Below, piece by piece: positions 34,362-44,149 of a DNA stretch of 64,000 bases (within the stretch, counting starts at the first letter, position 1; each line of letters starts with the position of its first letter). The notes beneath the pieces are model-generated. The model searched no databases, was not told the DNA's origin, and worked only from the letters and a program-made list of their open reading frames with translations. The position numbers were made by a program, and so were the translations under genes. Source of the stretch: Sutcliffiella horikoshii (GTDB taxonomy: Bacteria; Bacillota; Bacilli; Bacillales; Bacillaceae_I); assembly GCF_020524325.1 (NCBI RefSeq), contig NZ_JAIVKY010000011.1:111678-175677 (forward strand). The letters run 5' to 3'.

Positions 34362-35489
34362 TTAATTTTTTTGGTAAATTATTTCACCTTCAACCATTGT
34401 CATGACAGGCTTTGCGAGGAATTGGAACGGGTGATGTGACCATAGTACCAAGTCGGCATCTTTTCCTGTTTCGATACTCCCAACCCGGTCAGAAACACTA
34501 AGGTTTTTAGCCGCAGTAATGGTGATACCCTCTAGTGCTTTTTGTTCATCTAAACCTTCCCTCACTGCCAATGCCGCACACATGTTTAAGTATTGGACAG
34601 GGGTGTAAGGATGGTCTGTTGTAATGGATACCTCAACACCTGCTTCTGCTAATGCCTGATAGGTTCTCCAGTTCTTGTTTTTTAGTTCAATCTTGGATCT
34701 CCTTGTCATTGTGGGACCAACACAGACTTTCATGTTTCGTCCTCGCAATTCGTTTGCGATTAGATGTCCTTCTGTACAATGCTCAATCGTAAAGCGTAGA
34801 TTGAATTCATCGGCAAAACGGACAGCAGACATGATATCATCCGCCCTGTGAGCATGGATGCGAACAGGAATCTTCTGTTCAAGTGCCATTACAATCGGCT
34901 TTACCCGAAGGTTTTCGGGATTGTCGTAATATTTTGCTTGATAAAAGGCTTCGCGAAGCATGCCCATTATCCCCATACGTGTAATGGAATCCTTATTGCC
35001 CTGACTGTGAATGCGCTTCGGATTTTCTCCAAACGCAACCTTGAGACCTGCAGTTTCCTGAATGATCATTTTGGAAATGTTGACACCATGAGTTTTGATT
35101 ACCGAGGTGGTTCCACCAATAACATTCGCACTACCTGGCATGATGTGAACGGTTGTGATTCCATACTGGATGGCATCTTGGAAACCAGGATCAAAAGGGT
35201 GGACACCGTCGAGCGCACGAATATGCGGAGTCAACGGTTCGACTGTTTCATTGGCGTCATTTCCTGCCCACCCGGTTCCTTCATCATATAAGCCAAGATG
35301 GGTGTGCACATCAATAAATCCAGGGAATAAAAATTTTTCCTTACATTCTATCACTTTCCCATTTTCAGGGACTGCTAATCCTTTGCCAATCATCTTTATT
35401 TTGCCATTTTCGGTAATCACATCTCCGTTGTAAATTGGGGGTGATGTGACGGGATAGACGGTCGCGTTTCGAAACATAACGATTCCCAT
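34362..35489 (-). CDS. Amidohydrolase superfamily protein
   Basis: A 375-residue metal-dependent hydrolase of the imidazolonepropionase/dihydroorotase-like group. Metal-binding motifs occur in order: FPGFIDVHTHLGLYDEG, RIHAHRADD, TIEHCTEGH and SITTDHPYTP. The N- and C-terminal beta-sandwich parts have FRNATVYPVT and GKDADLVLWSHHPFQ. The substrate is unknown. It sits between the GNAT gene and yfhF, where B. subtilis has no equivalent, so it is an insertion into the otherwise conserved block. ATG 35489 is used. It is followed by 85 bp and the tRNA-like element. Confidence 0.85.
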   Translation of the reverse strand: MGIVMFRNATVYPVTSPPIYNGDVITENGKIKMIGKGLAVPENGKVIECKEKFLFPGFIDVHTHLGLYDEGTGWAGNDANETVEPLTPHIRALDGVHPFDPGFQDAIQYGITTVHIMPGSANVIGGTTSVIKTHGVNISKMIIQETAGLKVAFGENPKRIHSQGNKDSITRMGIMGMLREAFYQAKYYDNPENLRVKPIVMALEQKIPVRIHAHRADDIMSAVRFADEFNLRFTIEHCTEGHLIANELRGRNMKVCVGPTMTRRSKIELKNKNWRTYQALAEAGVEVSITTDHPYTPVQYLNMCAALAVREGLDEQKALEGITITAAKNLSVSDRVGSIETGKDADLVLWSHHPFQFLAKPVMTMVEGEIIYQKN

Positions 35490-35512
35490 AGAAGACTCCT
35501 AATTTTCTGTCA

Positions 35513-36424
35513 TTACTTTGATTGTAATATGTCGGACAGAGCGTCATCAAGATGGGAAAATAAAAAAATATAGCCCTTATCCTCTAATTTTGCCGGCAGC
35601 ACCTTTTGACCTTCCAGTACGAGCACACTCATTTCTCCAAGAGCCACCTTCAGAGCGAAACCAGGCGTTGGGAACCAGTGTGGGCGGCCCATCACTTTTC
35701 CGAGCGTTTTACCAAAGTCTTTCATTTGTTTTGGCTGGGGCGCAACTACATTCACAGGCCCTTCTAACTCTGTATTTTCCAAACAAAAAGCAATCGCTCC
35801 AACTACATCTCTGATATGAACCCAAGACATCCATTGTTCACCAGAGCCGATTTTACCGCCAACGAACATTTTGTAAGGCAGCATCATCCTTGGCAGGGCA
35901 CCTTCGTCTTTATCCAAAACAATGCCAAAACGGGTGAAAACAGTGCGGACACCTTCAGTTTTCACATGCTCCGCTTCTTTTTCCCAGGCGTAGACAGTCG
36001 AAGCAAGAAAATCTGATCCGGGAGTAGTGTCTTTCTCGGTAAATGTCTGTGTTTGCGAGGTACCGTAATAGCCAATGGCACTTGCATTCACCAAAACTTC
36101 CGGTTTCTTTTGCAGTGAGCCGATAATTCGATTAATTTCTTTCGTGGAAGAAATGCGGCTCCCAATAATTTTCTTTTTCTGCTCTTCCGTCCAGCGACCA
36201 CTGTTGATCGATTCGCCAGCTAGGTTAACAAAAGCATCTATTCCATCCAAACTTGTTTCCGGGGAAGAAGAATCTTTTAGCCACTCTACATAGGTGACCT
36301 TTGCTTTTTCCTTTTTATTCGAGGTGTTTCGCGTTAAAATAAAGATAGTATGTCCTTTATCAATTAAATTGTCTGTCAGTGCTTGACCAACAAGCCCCGT
36401 ACCGCCTGCAATGGCAATCTTCAT
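35513..36424 (-). CDS. yfhF: TIGR01777 family epimerase (YfhF)
   Basis: A 303-residue protein of the extended short-chain dehydrogenase fold, with nucleotide-binding IAIAGGTGLVGQALTDNL at the N-terminus, NLAGESINSGRW, NASAIGYYG and the C-terminal DUF1731-type region (WFPTPGFALKVALGEMS, LPAKLEDKGYIF). Substrate unknown; often noted as related to cell-division inhibitor SulA, but that link is weak. Divergent from recX, as in B. subtilis. Confidence 0.88.
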   Translation of the reverse strand: MKIAIAGGTGLVGQALTDNLIDKGHTIFILTRNTSNKKEKAKVTYVEWLKDSSSPETSLDGIDAFVNLAGESINSGRWTEEQKKKIIGSRISSTKEINRIIGSLQKKPEVLVNASAIGYYGTSQTQTFTEKDTTPGSDFLASTVYAWEKEAEHVKTEGVRTVFTRFGIVLDKDEGALPRMMLPYKMFVGGKIGSGEQWMSWVHIRDVVGAIAFCLENTELEGPVNVVAPQPKQMKDFGKTLGKVMGRPHWFPTPGFALKVALGEMSVLVLEGQKVLPAKLEDKGYIFLFSHLDDALSDILQSK

Positions 36425-36532
36425 CTATATCACCCTCCATAGAGAATATCTTACATACTATATTAGTTCTTTTCCCTAATTATCCTTTATTTAATACGAA
36501 GCAATGTGCTAAGAAACGGAGTGAGAGCCGAA

Positions 36533-37330
36533 ATGGGTAAAATAACAAAAATATCGGTACAGCAAAAAAATAAAGAAAGATTCAATATTTTCCTGGATGA
36601 GGATTATGCGTTTGCTGTGTTTGAAGCGACACTATTGAAGTTCCAGTTAGTAAAAGGCAAGGAACTAGATGATCTGGATATAGAAGAAATCCTCTACAGC
36701 GACCAAATCAATAAAGCATATAATGCTGCTGTCCACTATCTTTCGTTTCGAATGAGGACGGAAAAAGAAATTGAAGATTATTTGAAAGAAAAAGAATATG
36801 AACCGTTTATTACTAAAGAAATTGTCGTAAGACTGAAGGAGCAGGGCTATTTGAATGACAGGGAATTCACAAAAGCTTATGTAAGGACTCAGGTGAACAC
36901 GACCTTGAAAGGACGGGGCATCATTGAGAAGGAATTGCTTGAAAAGGGTGTAAACAAAGATATTATTGGGGAAGTGCTTGAAGCAGAATACAGTCAGGAA
37001 ACAGAGCTTGAACATGCGATAAAGCTTGTCTTGAAGTATGCACCCAAATATAAAAAAGACTCCTTTAAGATCATGATACAAAAAGTGGAGCAAGCATTAG
37101 TGAGGAAGGGGTACGCTTTTTCCATTATCCAAATTGCGGTGGATGAGGCGGAACTTGAGGAAGACACATCAGAAGAGTGGGATGCAATCACGAAACAGGC
37201 AGAAAAATACCACCGAAAGTACGCGAAGCTTGAGGGGTACGAATATAAAATGAAAATGAAGGGCGCCTTGTATAGAAAAGGGTTTGGAATGGACTTGATT
37301 GACCGCTGGCTCGAGGAGAACGAACTTTAA
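36533..37330 (+). CDS. recX: Recombination regulator RecX
   Basis: A 265-residue modulator of RecA filament assembly. Motifs of the tandem three-helix RecX repeats are visible: LSFRMRTEKEIEDYLKEK, IVVRLKEQGYLNDREFTKAY, LKGRGIIEKELLEKGV. Length equals B. subtilis RecX (264). ATG 36533 with GGAGTGAG upstream is chosen over 36506. Divergent from yfhF. Confidence 0.9.
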   Translation: MGKITKISVQQKNKERFNIFLDEDYAFAVFEATLLKFQLVKGKELDDLDIEEILYSDQINKAYNAAVHYLSFRMRTEKEIEDYLKEKEYEPFITKEIVVRLKEQGYLNDREFTKAYVRTQVNTTLKGRGIIEKELLEKGVNKDIIGEVLEAEYSQETELEHAIKLVLKYAPKYKKDSFKIMIQKVEQALVRKGYAFSIIQIAVDEAELEEDTSEEWDAITKQAEKYHRKYAKLEGYEYKMKMKGALYRKGFGMDLIDRWLEENEL

Positions 37331-37352
37331 TAAAAGGGTGAAAGCAACAAAA

Positions 37353-37472
37353 TGGTAGAACATTCTCTGATAAGTGTACAAGGTCGCTCGGGAAATGTAG
37401 AAGCTAATCCGGGAAATGTAGAAGGTCCATTCAATATGGTAGAACAATTAAAATTTGAGGTAGAAGTATGAA
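37353..37472 (+). repeat. 21-bp phased array, family C (GTAGAA core; open frame)
   Basis: GTAGAA or a close variant begins at 37355, 37376, 37397, 37418, 37439 and 37460, exactly 21 bp apart, often preceded by GGGAAAT. From ATG 37353 to TGA 37470-37472 the array is open and would encode 39 residues with a VE pair every seven (for example SGNVEANPGNVEGPF). The upstream AGGGTG is a weak ribosome site. The related array at 46.9 kb has a stop in this frame, so coding is doubtful. Confidence 0.85.
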
Positions 37473-37506
37473 AAAACCGTCTGGAACAAACCTCGTCCAA
37501 ACGGCA
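37470..37506 (-). terminator. Terminator of the SDR gene
   Basis: Minus-strand CCGTTTGGAC pairs with GTTCCAGACGG (one bulge) and is followed by TTTTTT. Confidence 0.75.
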
Positions 37507-37515
37507 GCCATCAAA

Positions 37516-38175
37516 TCATATCTGTATCTCCAACTTGTCATCCTGAGCAACAATCATCTCCGCAACTTCTCTGGGAGATTTCAACCTAGATTTGTCCTTA
37601 ATATGATTAGTCTCATCCCAAAATGGCGTGTCCATTCCGCCCATATAGGTTGCGATGACATGGACCTTTCCTTCTAATTCCTTTTGAAGGCTTTCTGTAA
37701 AGCCGCGGACTGCGAACTTGCTTGCAACATATACACTTTCATTGACTTTCCCTTTTTGCCCGGCTGTGGAGATGATATTCATAATTTTTGCATCACCTCT
37801 CTTCAACAAATGAGGAAGCAGTTCCTTCGTCAAAAAGATCGTACCAAGAACGTTTGTTTGAATCGCTGTCTCAATCTCATCAAATCCCAACTCTATTAAA
37901 GGGCCGAAGCATCCTGCACCTGCATTGTTCAATAAATAGTCAACAGTATGCTCGGAGGTAATTTTGCCTACAGTATTCTTAACATCTGCTTCATTGCTTA
38001 TATCCATCTGGTAGGCGAAGGCCTGTGCTCCCAGAGATTGAACCTCTTCTTTTACTGCCTCCAAAGGTTCTAACCTTCTGCCAGTTAATATAATCGTGTG
38101 ACCCTTTTTAGCGTATGAAAGTGCCAATTCCTTGCCGAGCCCTGTACCAGCCCCAGTAATTAGTATTGATCTCAT
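37516..38175 (-). CDS. Short-chain dehydrogenase/reductase
   Basis: A classical NAD(P)-dependent SDR of about 219 residues. It has cofactor motif TGAGTGLGKELA, LNNAGAG, catalytic serine in IISTAGQKG and YVASK (Tyr-x-x-x-Lys). The substrate is unknown. TG/R residues after beta-2 (LTGRRLEPL) suggest NADP preference. ATG 38175 is preferred to 38184. It lies between recX and yfhH where B. subtilis has no such gene. Confidence 0.87.
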   Translation of the reverse strand: MRSILITGAGTGLGKELALSYAKKGHTIILTGRRLEPLEAVKEEVQSLGAQAFAYQMDISNEADVKNTVGKITSEHTVDYLLNNAGAGCFGPLIELGFDEIETAIQTNVLGTIFLTKELLPHLLKRGDAKIMNIISTAGQKGKVNESVYVASKFAVRGFTESLQKELEGKVHVIATYMGGMDTPFWDETNHIKDKSRLKSPREVAEMIVAQDDKLEIQI

Positions 38176-38259
38176 GTAAATCACCTTTTCATAATAGCTT
38201 TTTGTAATGGAAGAATCGTGCTATTCTTAATTTATATAGATTTTTTAGGGGGAAAGCAA

Positions 38260-38604
38260 GTGGAACAGGAAAAGCGCTACAGTCAAATGACACCACATGA
38301 ATTGCATCAAGAAATCGCGACACTTAAAGAAAGGGCGCGAAAGGCCGAGCAACTCGGTATTGTCAATGAATTCGCCGTATTAGAACGCAAGATCACAATG
38401 GCCAAAGCTTATATGCTAGATCCAGATGACTTTAAATCAGGAGATGTATATGAAATAGAAGGTGATCCAGGCGTTCATTTTAAAATCACATATATGAACG
38501 GAGTTTTTGCATGGGGATATAGAGTGCACGGCGGTACCACCAGCAAGGAAGAAGAAGGATTGCCAATATCCATGCTAATGAACGAAAAAAGCAAAGAAGC
38601 GTGA
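38260..38604 (+). CDS. yfhH: YfhH family protein
   Basis: A 114-residue conserved Bacillus protein: YSQMTPHELHQEIATLKERA at the start and YMNGVFAWGYRVHGG near the end, as in B. subtilis YfhH (104 residues). Function unknown. GTG 38260 has AGGGGGA upstream, fitting the homologue's start, while the longer frame from 38218 does not. Terminator overlaps the stop. Confidence 0.88.
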   Translation: MEQEKRYSQMTPHELHQEIATLKERARKAEQLGIVNEFAVLERKITMAKAYMLDPDDFKSGDVYEIEGDPGVHFKITYMNGVFAWGYRVHGGTTSKEEEGLPISMLMNEKSKEA

Positions 38605-38622
38605 GGCCTCTTTGCTTTTTTG
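38586..38622. terminator. Bidirectional terminator of yfhH and the YpzG-like gene
   Basis: AAAAAGCAAAGA pairs with TCTTTGCTTTTT around an AGCGTGAGGC loop. Confidence 0.82.
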
Positions 38623-38627
38623 CTCTT

Positions 38628-38798
38628 TTAAGATCTTTTTCTTGTTTGCACTTCTAAGACCTGGATATTCTGAGCTTGTTGCGTTTCACCGTTTACTTGA
38701 CGGAACGAGTGCTTGGAATGTGCATTTGGCTGCGGAAACGGATGGTCATTTAACGTAAAAGGATTACTGCGTGATGGCTTGTGATTTTGTTTTGCCAT
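38628..38798 (-). CDS. YpzG-like small protein
   Basis: A 56-residue basic peptide, MAKQNHKPSRSNPFTLNDHP at the start and QVNGETQQAQ in the middle, the latter typical of the YpzG family of small sporulation-related proteins in Bacillus. Ends in QTRKRS. GGAGG lies about 8 nt before ATG 38798. Function unknown; expression in the forespore is only a guess from neighbours such as sspK. Confidence 0.72.
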   Translation of the reverse strand: MAKQNHKPSRSNPFTLNDHPFPQPNAHSKHSFRQVNGETQQAQNIQVLEVQTRKRS

Positions 38799-38879
38799 GA
38801 TAACAACCTCCTATTAGTTAGGGTAACTTCGAAGTTCTTAGCGAAGGCTAAAAACACGAAAAAACCTTATTTACAAAGT

Positions 38880-39044
38880 TTAGAATGTATCTTCTTCTCT
38901 GGCACCAGAAGCACGCATTCGCTCCTGTGGATGCGTATTAATCGTTCCATTAGCACGCTTTGAAGCATATTCAGACTTTGCACGACCTTCCCCTTCAAAC
39001 TTGTTGTCGTTAGGGTTTGGAAAGTTTCTCGCTTTGTTCCTCAT
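38880..39044 (-). CDS. sspK: Small acid-soluble spore protein K
   Basis: A 54-residue minor SASP. Its core [20 protein letters not shown] and [11 protein letters not shown] match SspK, which is 50 residues in B. subtilis and made in the forespore. The C-terminus carries an extra acidic stretch (AREEDTF). GGAGGCG precedes ATG 39044. It is divergent from yfhJ, as in the reference order. Confidence 0.9.
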   Translation of the reverse strand: MRNKARNFPNPNDNKFEGEGRAKSEYASKRANGTINTHPQERMRASGAREEDTF

Positions 39045-39198
39045 GCGACTCGCCTCCTCGGTAAATGGATGCTGGAACCATCAGTGAAATAATCAATGAA
39101 AGGTCAACCCAACATCTATCTTTAATATTGGATTTTAGAAGTGATTATATGTAATGATAAGCATAGTGAAATAAAACCAAAATGAACGGAGTGTTAAG

Positions 39199-39468
39199 AT
39201 GGAACAATATTTTGAACGATTGGCAGAACGACTGATGGAAAAGAATCCTGCCTTAACATATGATAAGGCGAGAACTTGGGTAGAGCTTTTGTGGGAAGAT
39301 TTTGAGAGTTCCTATGCAAAGGCAGGATATGAATATAAGGGTAAGGACATGACAGAGAGAATGGTCATACAAATCATTGACCGACATGGAGATAGACTTC
39401 ACGAATTCTTTTCGAATAATCCCAAATACAAGCATCTCTTGAATGCGGATGATCATTTGACCCATTAA
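39199..39468 (+). CDS. yfhJ: WVELL-motif protein YfhJ
   Basis: An 89-residue soluble protein with the defining TWVELLWEDFESSYAKAG segment. Acidic and basic residues alternate, and no membrane part is seen. Function unknown, but the gene is conserved at this site in Bacillus. GGAGTG lies upstream of ATG 39199. Shares a bidirectional terminator with yfhP. Confidence 0.9.
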   Translation: MEQYFERLAERLMEKNPALTYDKARTWVELLWEDFESSYAKAGYEYKGKDMTERMVIQIIDRHGDRLHEFFSNNPKYKHLLNADDHLTH

Positions 39469-39505
39469 AAAACCGCTCGGCCCATCGTTTGGGCGAGCGG
39501 TTTAG
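39467..39505. terminator. Bidirectional terminator between yfhJ and yfhP
   Basis: AAACCGCTCGGCCCA pairs with TGGGCGAGCGGTTT; the loop is ATCGTT. Confidence 0.88.
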
Positions 39506-40488
39506 TCTATATTTGGGATGATTTCTAGTTTTGTTCGCAACTTTTCCTCGCTGAAAATCCATCCTGTGTAGGAGCTTATAATATTCAAGTCGTGGTCCAG
39601 TTGTACGATTGCTACAAATGGATAATAATCTTTGCTTCGGTACCTCAGATCAATGAATCGAACCTCATAATGGTCATCGTATTCTTCCATCTCCCATCGA
39701 TATACAGGGGAGAAGGAGAGAAAGGCAGAAACATTGTCGTCGAATTTTGCCGCTTCAATAATCGCGTTTTCCGGTAACGGTACTTTTTCAAAAGTATCGT
39801 GGATGAAAATCTGATACTTGACCGCTCGAGCCACGTAAAAGTTATCTTTAGTGGTGATGGCAAGATGCCATTGATTCCAATATAGTGTCGGTGAAATCAA
39901 TGTCTGCTTCACACTTGGGATGATTTCCCGCACTTGTTGCAACACTTTTTGCTGCATTCGATATCGCAACACATAATAGGCAATCAATATTCCATATATC
40001 GCTAAAAATGTGTATCCTGGGTGAAATCCAGCTCCCCATAGGACAAGTCCGGCGATATGAAATCCAAATATGACTGGGTCAAACGTATTAATAATCCCGA
40101 GTGCCACCCATCTTTTTGTAAAAGGACGGAGCGCCTGTGTCCCATAAGCGTTGAAAATGTCGACAAAAACATGAAGGATTACCGCTATAAATGTCCAAAT
40201 CCATAAGTAAAGAAAATTAGCTTCTGGAATGAACAAATAAATGGCCGGTGCTATTAATAATGGCCAGAGGCACACTGCCGGAATAGAATGGGTGATTCCA
40301 CGGTGATTTCTTATATATGTCGCATTATTTCTGAATTTTAGAATGGTATCCGTGTCAGGAGCCTGTGAACCAATTATTGTTCCAAGCATGATAGCTGTTG
40401 CTGTTTCAGGGTGACTTGCAATAAATGGATCAATGGTAGCCATCGATCCTAGTGCAATCCCCATTACAACATGTGTTCCAGTATCCAA
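39502..40488 (-). CDS. yfhP: Membrane-bound metal-dependent hydrolase YfhP
   Basis: A 328-residue polytopic protein of the DUF457/YdjM-related group. Its metal-ligand-like motifs are DTGTHVVMGIALGSM, GSQAPDTDTILKF, NHRGITHSIPA and HVFVDIFNAYGTQ, with about four to five membrane helices, then a soluble C-terminal domain of about 130 residues. Same length as B. subtilis YfhP (327). Reaction unknown. The csbB and yfhO genes that lie near it in B. subtilis are absent. Confidence 0.87.
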   Translation of the reverse strand: MDTGTHVVMGIALGSMATIDPFIASHPETATAIMLGTIIGSQAPDTDTILKFRNNATYIRNHRGITHSIPAVCLWPLLIAPAIYLFIPEANFLYLWIWTFIAVILHVFVDIFNAYGTQALRPFTKRWVALGIINTFDPVIFGFHIAGLVLWGAGFHPGYTFLAIYGILIAYYVLRYRMQQKVLQQVREIIPSVKQTLISPTLYWNQWHLAITTKDNFYVARAVKYQIFIHDTFEKVPLPENAIIEAAKFDDNVSAFLSFSPVYRWEMEEYDDHYEVRFIDLRYRSKDYYPFVAIVQLDHDLNIISSYTGWIFSEEKLRTKLEIIPNID

Positions 40489-40573
40489 TGGTCGGCCTCC
40501 TTCCGGTTTTTTCGGCGAAACGGATGCTTAACTCTTTTCTATTTAGTCTGATGCAAAAGGAGTGTTTTCAAAC

Positions 40574-40891
40574 ATGATAACAAAACAGTTGCATATTTTC
40601 ATTCAATATCCTATAAAGGAAACAGTGACTCTTCAATACGAAGAAACGATGCAGCGGGTTCTGCATGCAATGAATCAAATGGGGGCAAATGATTATCACT
40701 GGACAATAGCCAGTTCCGAAAAAGGAGCAACCTATTATCGTGAATCTTTTTTCCTTCCAACTGAATCACATTATTTTGCCATGAAAGCATTGCGAGGTTC
40801 CCAAGAGAGCAATGTTTTTCATGAACTGTCCCAATATATTGATACAGAAGCCGGCGCGGTTGAATATATCGGCTTGAAAATATCAAGCTAA
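40574..40891 (+). CDS. Small uncharacterised protein upstream of mutY
   Basis: A 105-residue soluble protein, [20 protein letters not shown] at the start, with no motif that I recognise. Pattern of alternating strands and helices suggests a small alpha/beta fold. Ends 16 bp before mutY and is likely co-transcribed with it. GTG 40562 is an alternative start, but ATG 40574 has AAAGGAG at better distance. Confidence 0.68.
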   Translation: MITKQLHIFIQYPIKETVTLQYEETMQRVLHAMNQMGANDYHWTIASSEKGATYYRESFFLPTESHYFAMKALRGSQESNVFHELSQYIDTEAGAVEYIGLKISS

Positions 40892-40907
40892 AACATGGAG
40901 GTTTATT

Positions 40908-42014
40908 TTGAAAAAAGAAAGTACCCATCACGAACGACTAGATGACTTTGATATATATGGTTTTCAAGATGATTTAATTACTTGGTTTGAACGGGAGCAA
41001 CGAGATCTGCCATGGCGTAAGGATCAGGATCCCTATAAAGTATGGGTATCAGAAATCATGCTCCAGCAGACGAAAGTGGACACAGTTATCCCCTATTTTA
41101 ATTCCTTTATTGAACAATTCCCAAACATCCAAAGCTTGGCCGAAGCGGAAGAGGATAGGGTCCTAAAGGCATGGGAAGGTCTTGGCTACTATTCTCGTGC
41201 CCGGAATTTGCAAAGTGCGGTAAGAGAGGTTCATGAAAGCTATGGAGGAATTGTGCCGAATACACCTAAGGAGATCTCCACTTTAAAAGGAGTGGGTCCT
41301 TATACTACAGGAGCCATCCTTAGTATCGCTTATGGTGTCCCTGAACCTGCCGTCGACGGAAATGTCATGCGCGTATTATCCCGGATCCTTTTGATTCAAG
41401 ATGATATTGCCAAGCCCAAGACTCGGAAAATTTTTGAAGAGGTCATTCGGGATCTAATTTCAAAAAAGAACCCGTCTTTTTTCAATCAAGGTTTGATGGA
41501 ACTCGGTGCAATGGTCTGCACACCAACTTCACCTTCCTGTTTGTTATGTCCGGTTCGTGAGCATTGCCGTGCTTTTGCAGAAGGAGTTCAACGAGAACTT
41601 CCTGTGAAAACAAAAAAGAAGTCAACGAAGAAGGTAGCACTTGTGGCAGGTATTTTTAAAGATAAAGATGGTCGCTTTTTGATCCATCGGAGACCAAATG
41701 AAGGTTTGTTGGCAAACTTGTGGGAGTTCCCTAATTTTGTGAAAGTGGATGAGCTTGGAACGGCGAAGCAGCAGTTACAGCAATTTATGAATACGGAATA
41801 TGGGTTGAACGTGGCACCTGGGGATTATGTATGCGATATTAAGCATGTTTTCTCCCATTTAGTGTGGGATGTGAATGTGTATGTGGGAAGTTGGGATGGA
41901 GAACTTCTTGAAGAAAGTAATCTTGTCGCGGTTACAGCAGAGGAAATGAAAGAGTTTGCCTTTCCTGTCTCTCATCAAAACATGTGGAAGGAATATCTTA
42001 AAACTGTAGAGTGA
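40908..42014 (+). CDS. mutY: A/G-specific adenine glycosylase MutY
   Basis: Removes adenine mispaired with 8-oxoguanine. 368 residues: HhH-GPD glycosylase domain with catalytic-helix region [11 protein letters not shown], Hh[15 protein letters not shown], catalytic Asp in [14 protein letters not shown], a 4Fe-4S loop with four cysteines ([18 protein letters not shown]), then a NUDIX-like C-terminal domain ([20 protein letters not shown]) for 8-oxoG recognition. TTG 40908 is the start, with GGAGG 6 nt upstream. Same place as in B. subtilis. Confidence 0.95.
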   Translation: MKKESTHHERLDDFDIYGFQDDLITWFEREQRDLPWRKDQDPYKVWVSEIMLQQTKVDTVIPYFNSFIEQFPNIQSLAEAEEDRVLKAWEGLGYYSRARNLQSAVREVHESYGGIVPNTPKEISTLKGVGPYTTGAILSIAYGVPEPAVDGNVMRVLSRILLIQDDIAKPKTRKIFEEVIRDLISKKNPSFFNQGLMELGAMVCTPTSPSCLLCPVREHCRAFAEGVQRELPVKTKKKSTKKVALVAGIFKDKDGRFLIHRRPNEGLLANLWEFPNFVKVDELGTAKQQLQQFMNTEYGLNVAPGDYVCDIKHVFSHLVWDVNVYVGSWDGELLEESNLVAVTAEEMKEFAFPVSHQNMWKEYLKTVE

Positions 42015-42019
42015 AAAAA

Positions 42020-42055
42020 TGGAGGATCAACCTTTGTCGGTTGATCCTTTTTCGT
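42020..42055. terminator. Bidirectional terminator between mutY and yfhS
   Basis: AGGATCAACC pairs with GGTTGATCCT, followed by TTTTTC. Confidence 0.88.
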
Positions 42056-42057
42056 AT

Positions 42058-42282
42058 TCAGTCGTAACTAATTCTAGTACCGTGTGTCCAATCTGCTTCA
42101 TGACGCTGAAAACCGCCACGTGCTTCAATTTCCTTTACAATCTCTCTGTGAATGCTCTGACCCTCGGCATTTAAATAAGGGACCATTTGTTGCAAGGAAT
42201 GGTGAAAATAAGCTAGTTCGCTGTCTTTCCATTCTGTTTTGGAATGCATGGATAATTCGGTCATGTCACGTCCGACGTACAT
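42058..42282 (-). CDS. yfhS: YfhS family small protein
   Basis: A 74-residue soluble protein, MYVGRDMTELSMHSKTEW at the start, with the AYFHHSLQQMVPYLNAEGQ core; length equals B. subtilis YfhS. Function unknown. ATG 42282 has GGAGG 9 nt upstream; the open frame extends upstream to 42306 but would overlap that site. Confidence 0.82.
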   Translation of the reverse strand: MYVGRDMTELSMHSKTEWKDSELAYFHHSLQQMVPYLNAEGQSIHREIVKEIEARGGFQRHEADWTHGTRISYD

Positions 42283-42351
42283 AGCATTCTGCCTCCTTTT
42301 TGGCAATGTCTATGCTGTTATTGTTTGATGATTCAATAAGGCTTATACTGA

Positions 42352-43143
<792 letters not shown>

Positions 43144-43226
43144 AATATACAGAAAATATTTTTTAATTTTTTTGTCATAGTTTTCTTCCGAAATGGTTAT
43201 CTTAAATTTCGTGGAGGTGATAAACA

Positions 43227-43427
43227 ATGGCAAACAACAACCAACAAAACCAAGCTAAAACAGCTTCTGGTACAAGCATTCAACACGTGAAACAACAAAA
43301 TGCTCAACAAAACCAACAACAACAATACGGTGCTGAGTATGCGAGCGAAACTAGCGCGCAACACGTGAAACAACAAAACGCTCAATCCGCAGCGAAAAAG
43401 AACCAACAAAACCAACAACAACAATAA
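43227..43427 (+). CDS. sspE: Gamma-type small acid-soluble spore protein
   Basis: A 66-residue, Gln/Asn/Ala-rich spore storage protein with two repeats (GTSIQHVKQQNAQ and ETSAQHVKQQNAQ) separated by QNQQQQYGAEYAS, the layout of gamma-SASP. It is made in the forespore and broken down at germination by Gpr protease, whose cut sites lie in the EYAS(S/E)T-type segment. GGAGGTG precedes ATG 43227. Terminator follows. Confidence 0.95.
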   Translation: MANNNQQNQAKTASGTSIQHVKQQNAQQNQQQQYGAEYASETSAQHVKQQNAQSAAKKNQQNQQQQ

Positions 43428-43439
43428 TTAAGCAATATC

Positions 43440-43482
43440 ACGAAGCACTCCTTATCAAACCGATAGGGAGTGCTTCTTCGTT
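43440..43482 (+). terminator. Terminator of sspE
   Basis: GAAGCACTCC pairs with GGGAGTGCTTC (one base shift), T-rich run follows. Confidence 0.85.
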
Positions 43483-43503
43483 GTGGAGGACGAAATTCCT
43501 TGT

Positions 43504-43601
43504 GGGGTCTGACCCCTTTTCGTTCGTCATATTTAGACAAATTCTTCTGGAGGAACTAGCCTTCGACGCTAGGGGTGATTTTCCTGTGGGGGTCTGACCC
43601 C
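43504..43601. repeat. Two copies of palindrome GGGGTCTGACCCC
   Basis: GGGGTCTGACCCC at 43504-43516 and 43589-43601, each preceded by CTGTG or TTGTG and followed by TTTT. A variant lies at 5696-5708. The palindrome plus T-run can act as a small terminator, but two so close suggest a repeat element. Confidence 0.75.
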
Positions 43602-43728
43602 TTTTTAAAATTTTTTTCACTCGACAAAACTTCCCTCTGCTCAACATATGTAGTCAAAGGGATTGGGGGGCAGGGGCAGAATGTTATGAGTAGAGGGTAT
43701 GGTATTTGGTAAGGAGGAGAATTATGTG

Positions 43729-43980
43729 ATGGATAGGTTTGATGTGGCGGTGGCAGAGCAGTTGAAGACGATGGATAGGCTTTTGTTGCTTCAAGGGGAG
43801 ATTGAACGAAACGAAAAGGTAATAGAGCAGTTGGAACAGTTGAAGGAAGAAAGGGAAAAGATAAAAAAATTAAAAGAAGATATAGCAAAAATGAAAGAGG
43901 AATTGGCTGAAATCCAATCAATTTTTGAAATGCAAACAGAAGAAGCAATTAAATCGTTTCACTTGCAGGAGTCAATCTAA
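43729..43980 (+). CDS. ygaB: YgaB coiled-coil protein
   Basis: An 83-residue, highly charged protein, MDRFDVAVAEQLKTMDRLL at the start, then a coiled coil with heptads across most of its length (LEQLKEEREKIKKLKEDI). Same length as B. subtilis YgaB. Function unknown. AAGGAGG lies about 10 nt before ATG 43729. Confidence 0.85.
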   Translation: MDRFDVAVAEQLKTMDRLLLLQGEIERNEKVIEQLEQLKEEREKIKKLKEDIAKMKEELAEIQSIFEMQTEEAIKSFHLQESI

Positions 43981-44021
43981 ACGATTATTTTAAGATAAAA
44001 ACAGAGTATAATTAGAACGGT

Positions 44022-44058
44022 GGAGCTATCTTCTTTTCATAAAGATGGCTCTTTTGTT
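44022..44058 (+). terminator. Terminator of ygaB
   Basis: GAGCTATCTT pairs with AAGATGGCTC around a CTTTTCATA loop, followed by TTTTGTTTT. Confidence 0.75.
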
Positions 44059-44149
44059 TTAAAATCTCACGGGAACCGTTATAATAGTAGAAAATGGTTT
44101 GCTTTTAGCTGAGAAGTGCGGGCATAAAATAGAAAGAAGGGGAAGAGGA

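Noticed and set aside
43556..43948. 130-residue minus-strand ORF opposite ygaB
   Set aside because: It is antisense to the conserved coiled-coil gene ygaB and has low-complexity Pro/Leu composition.
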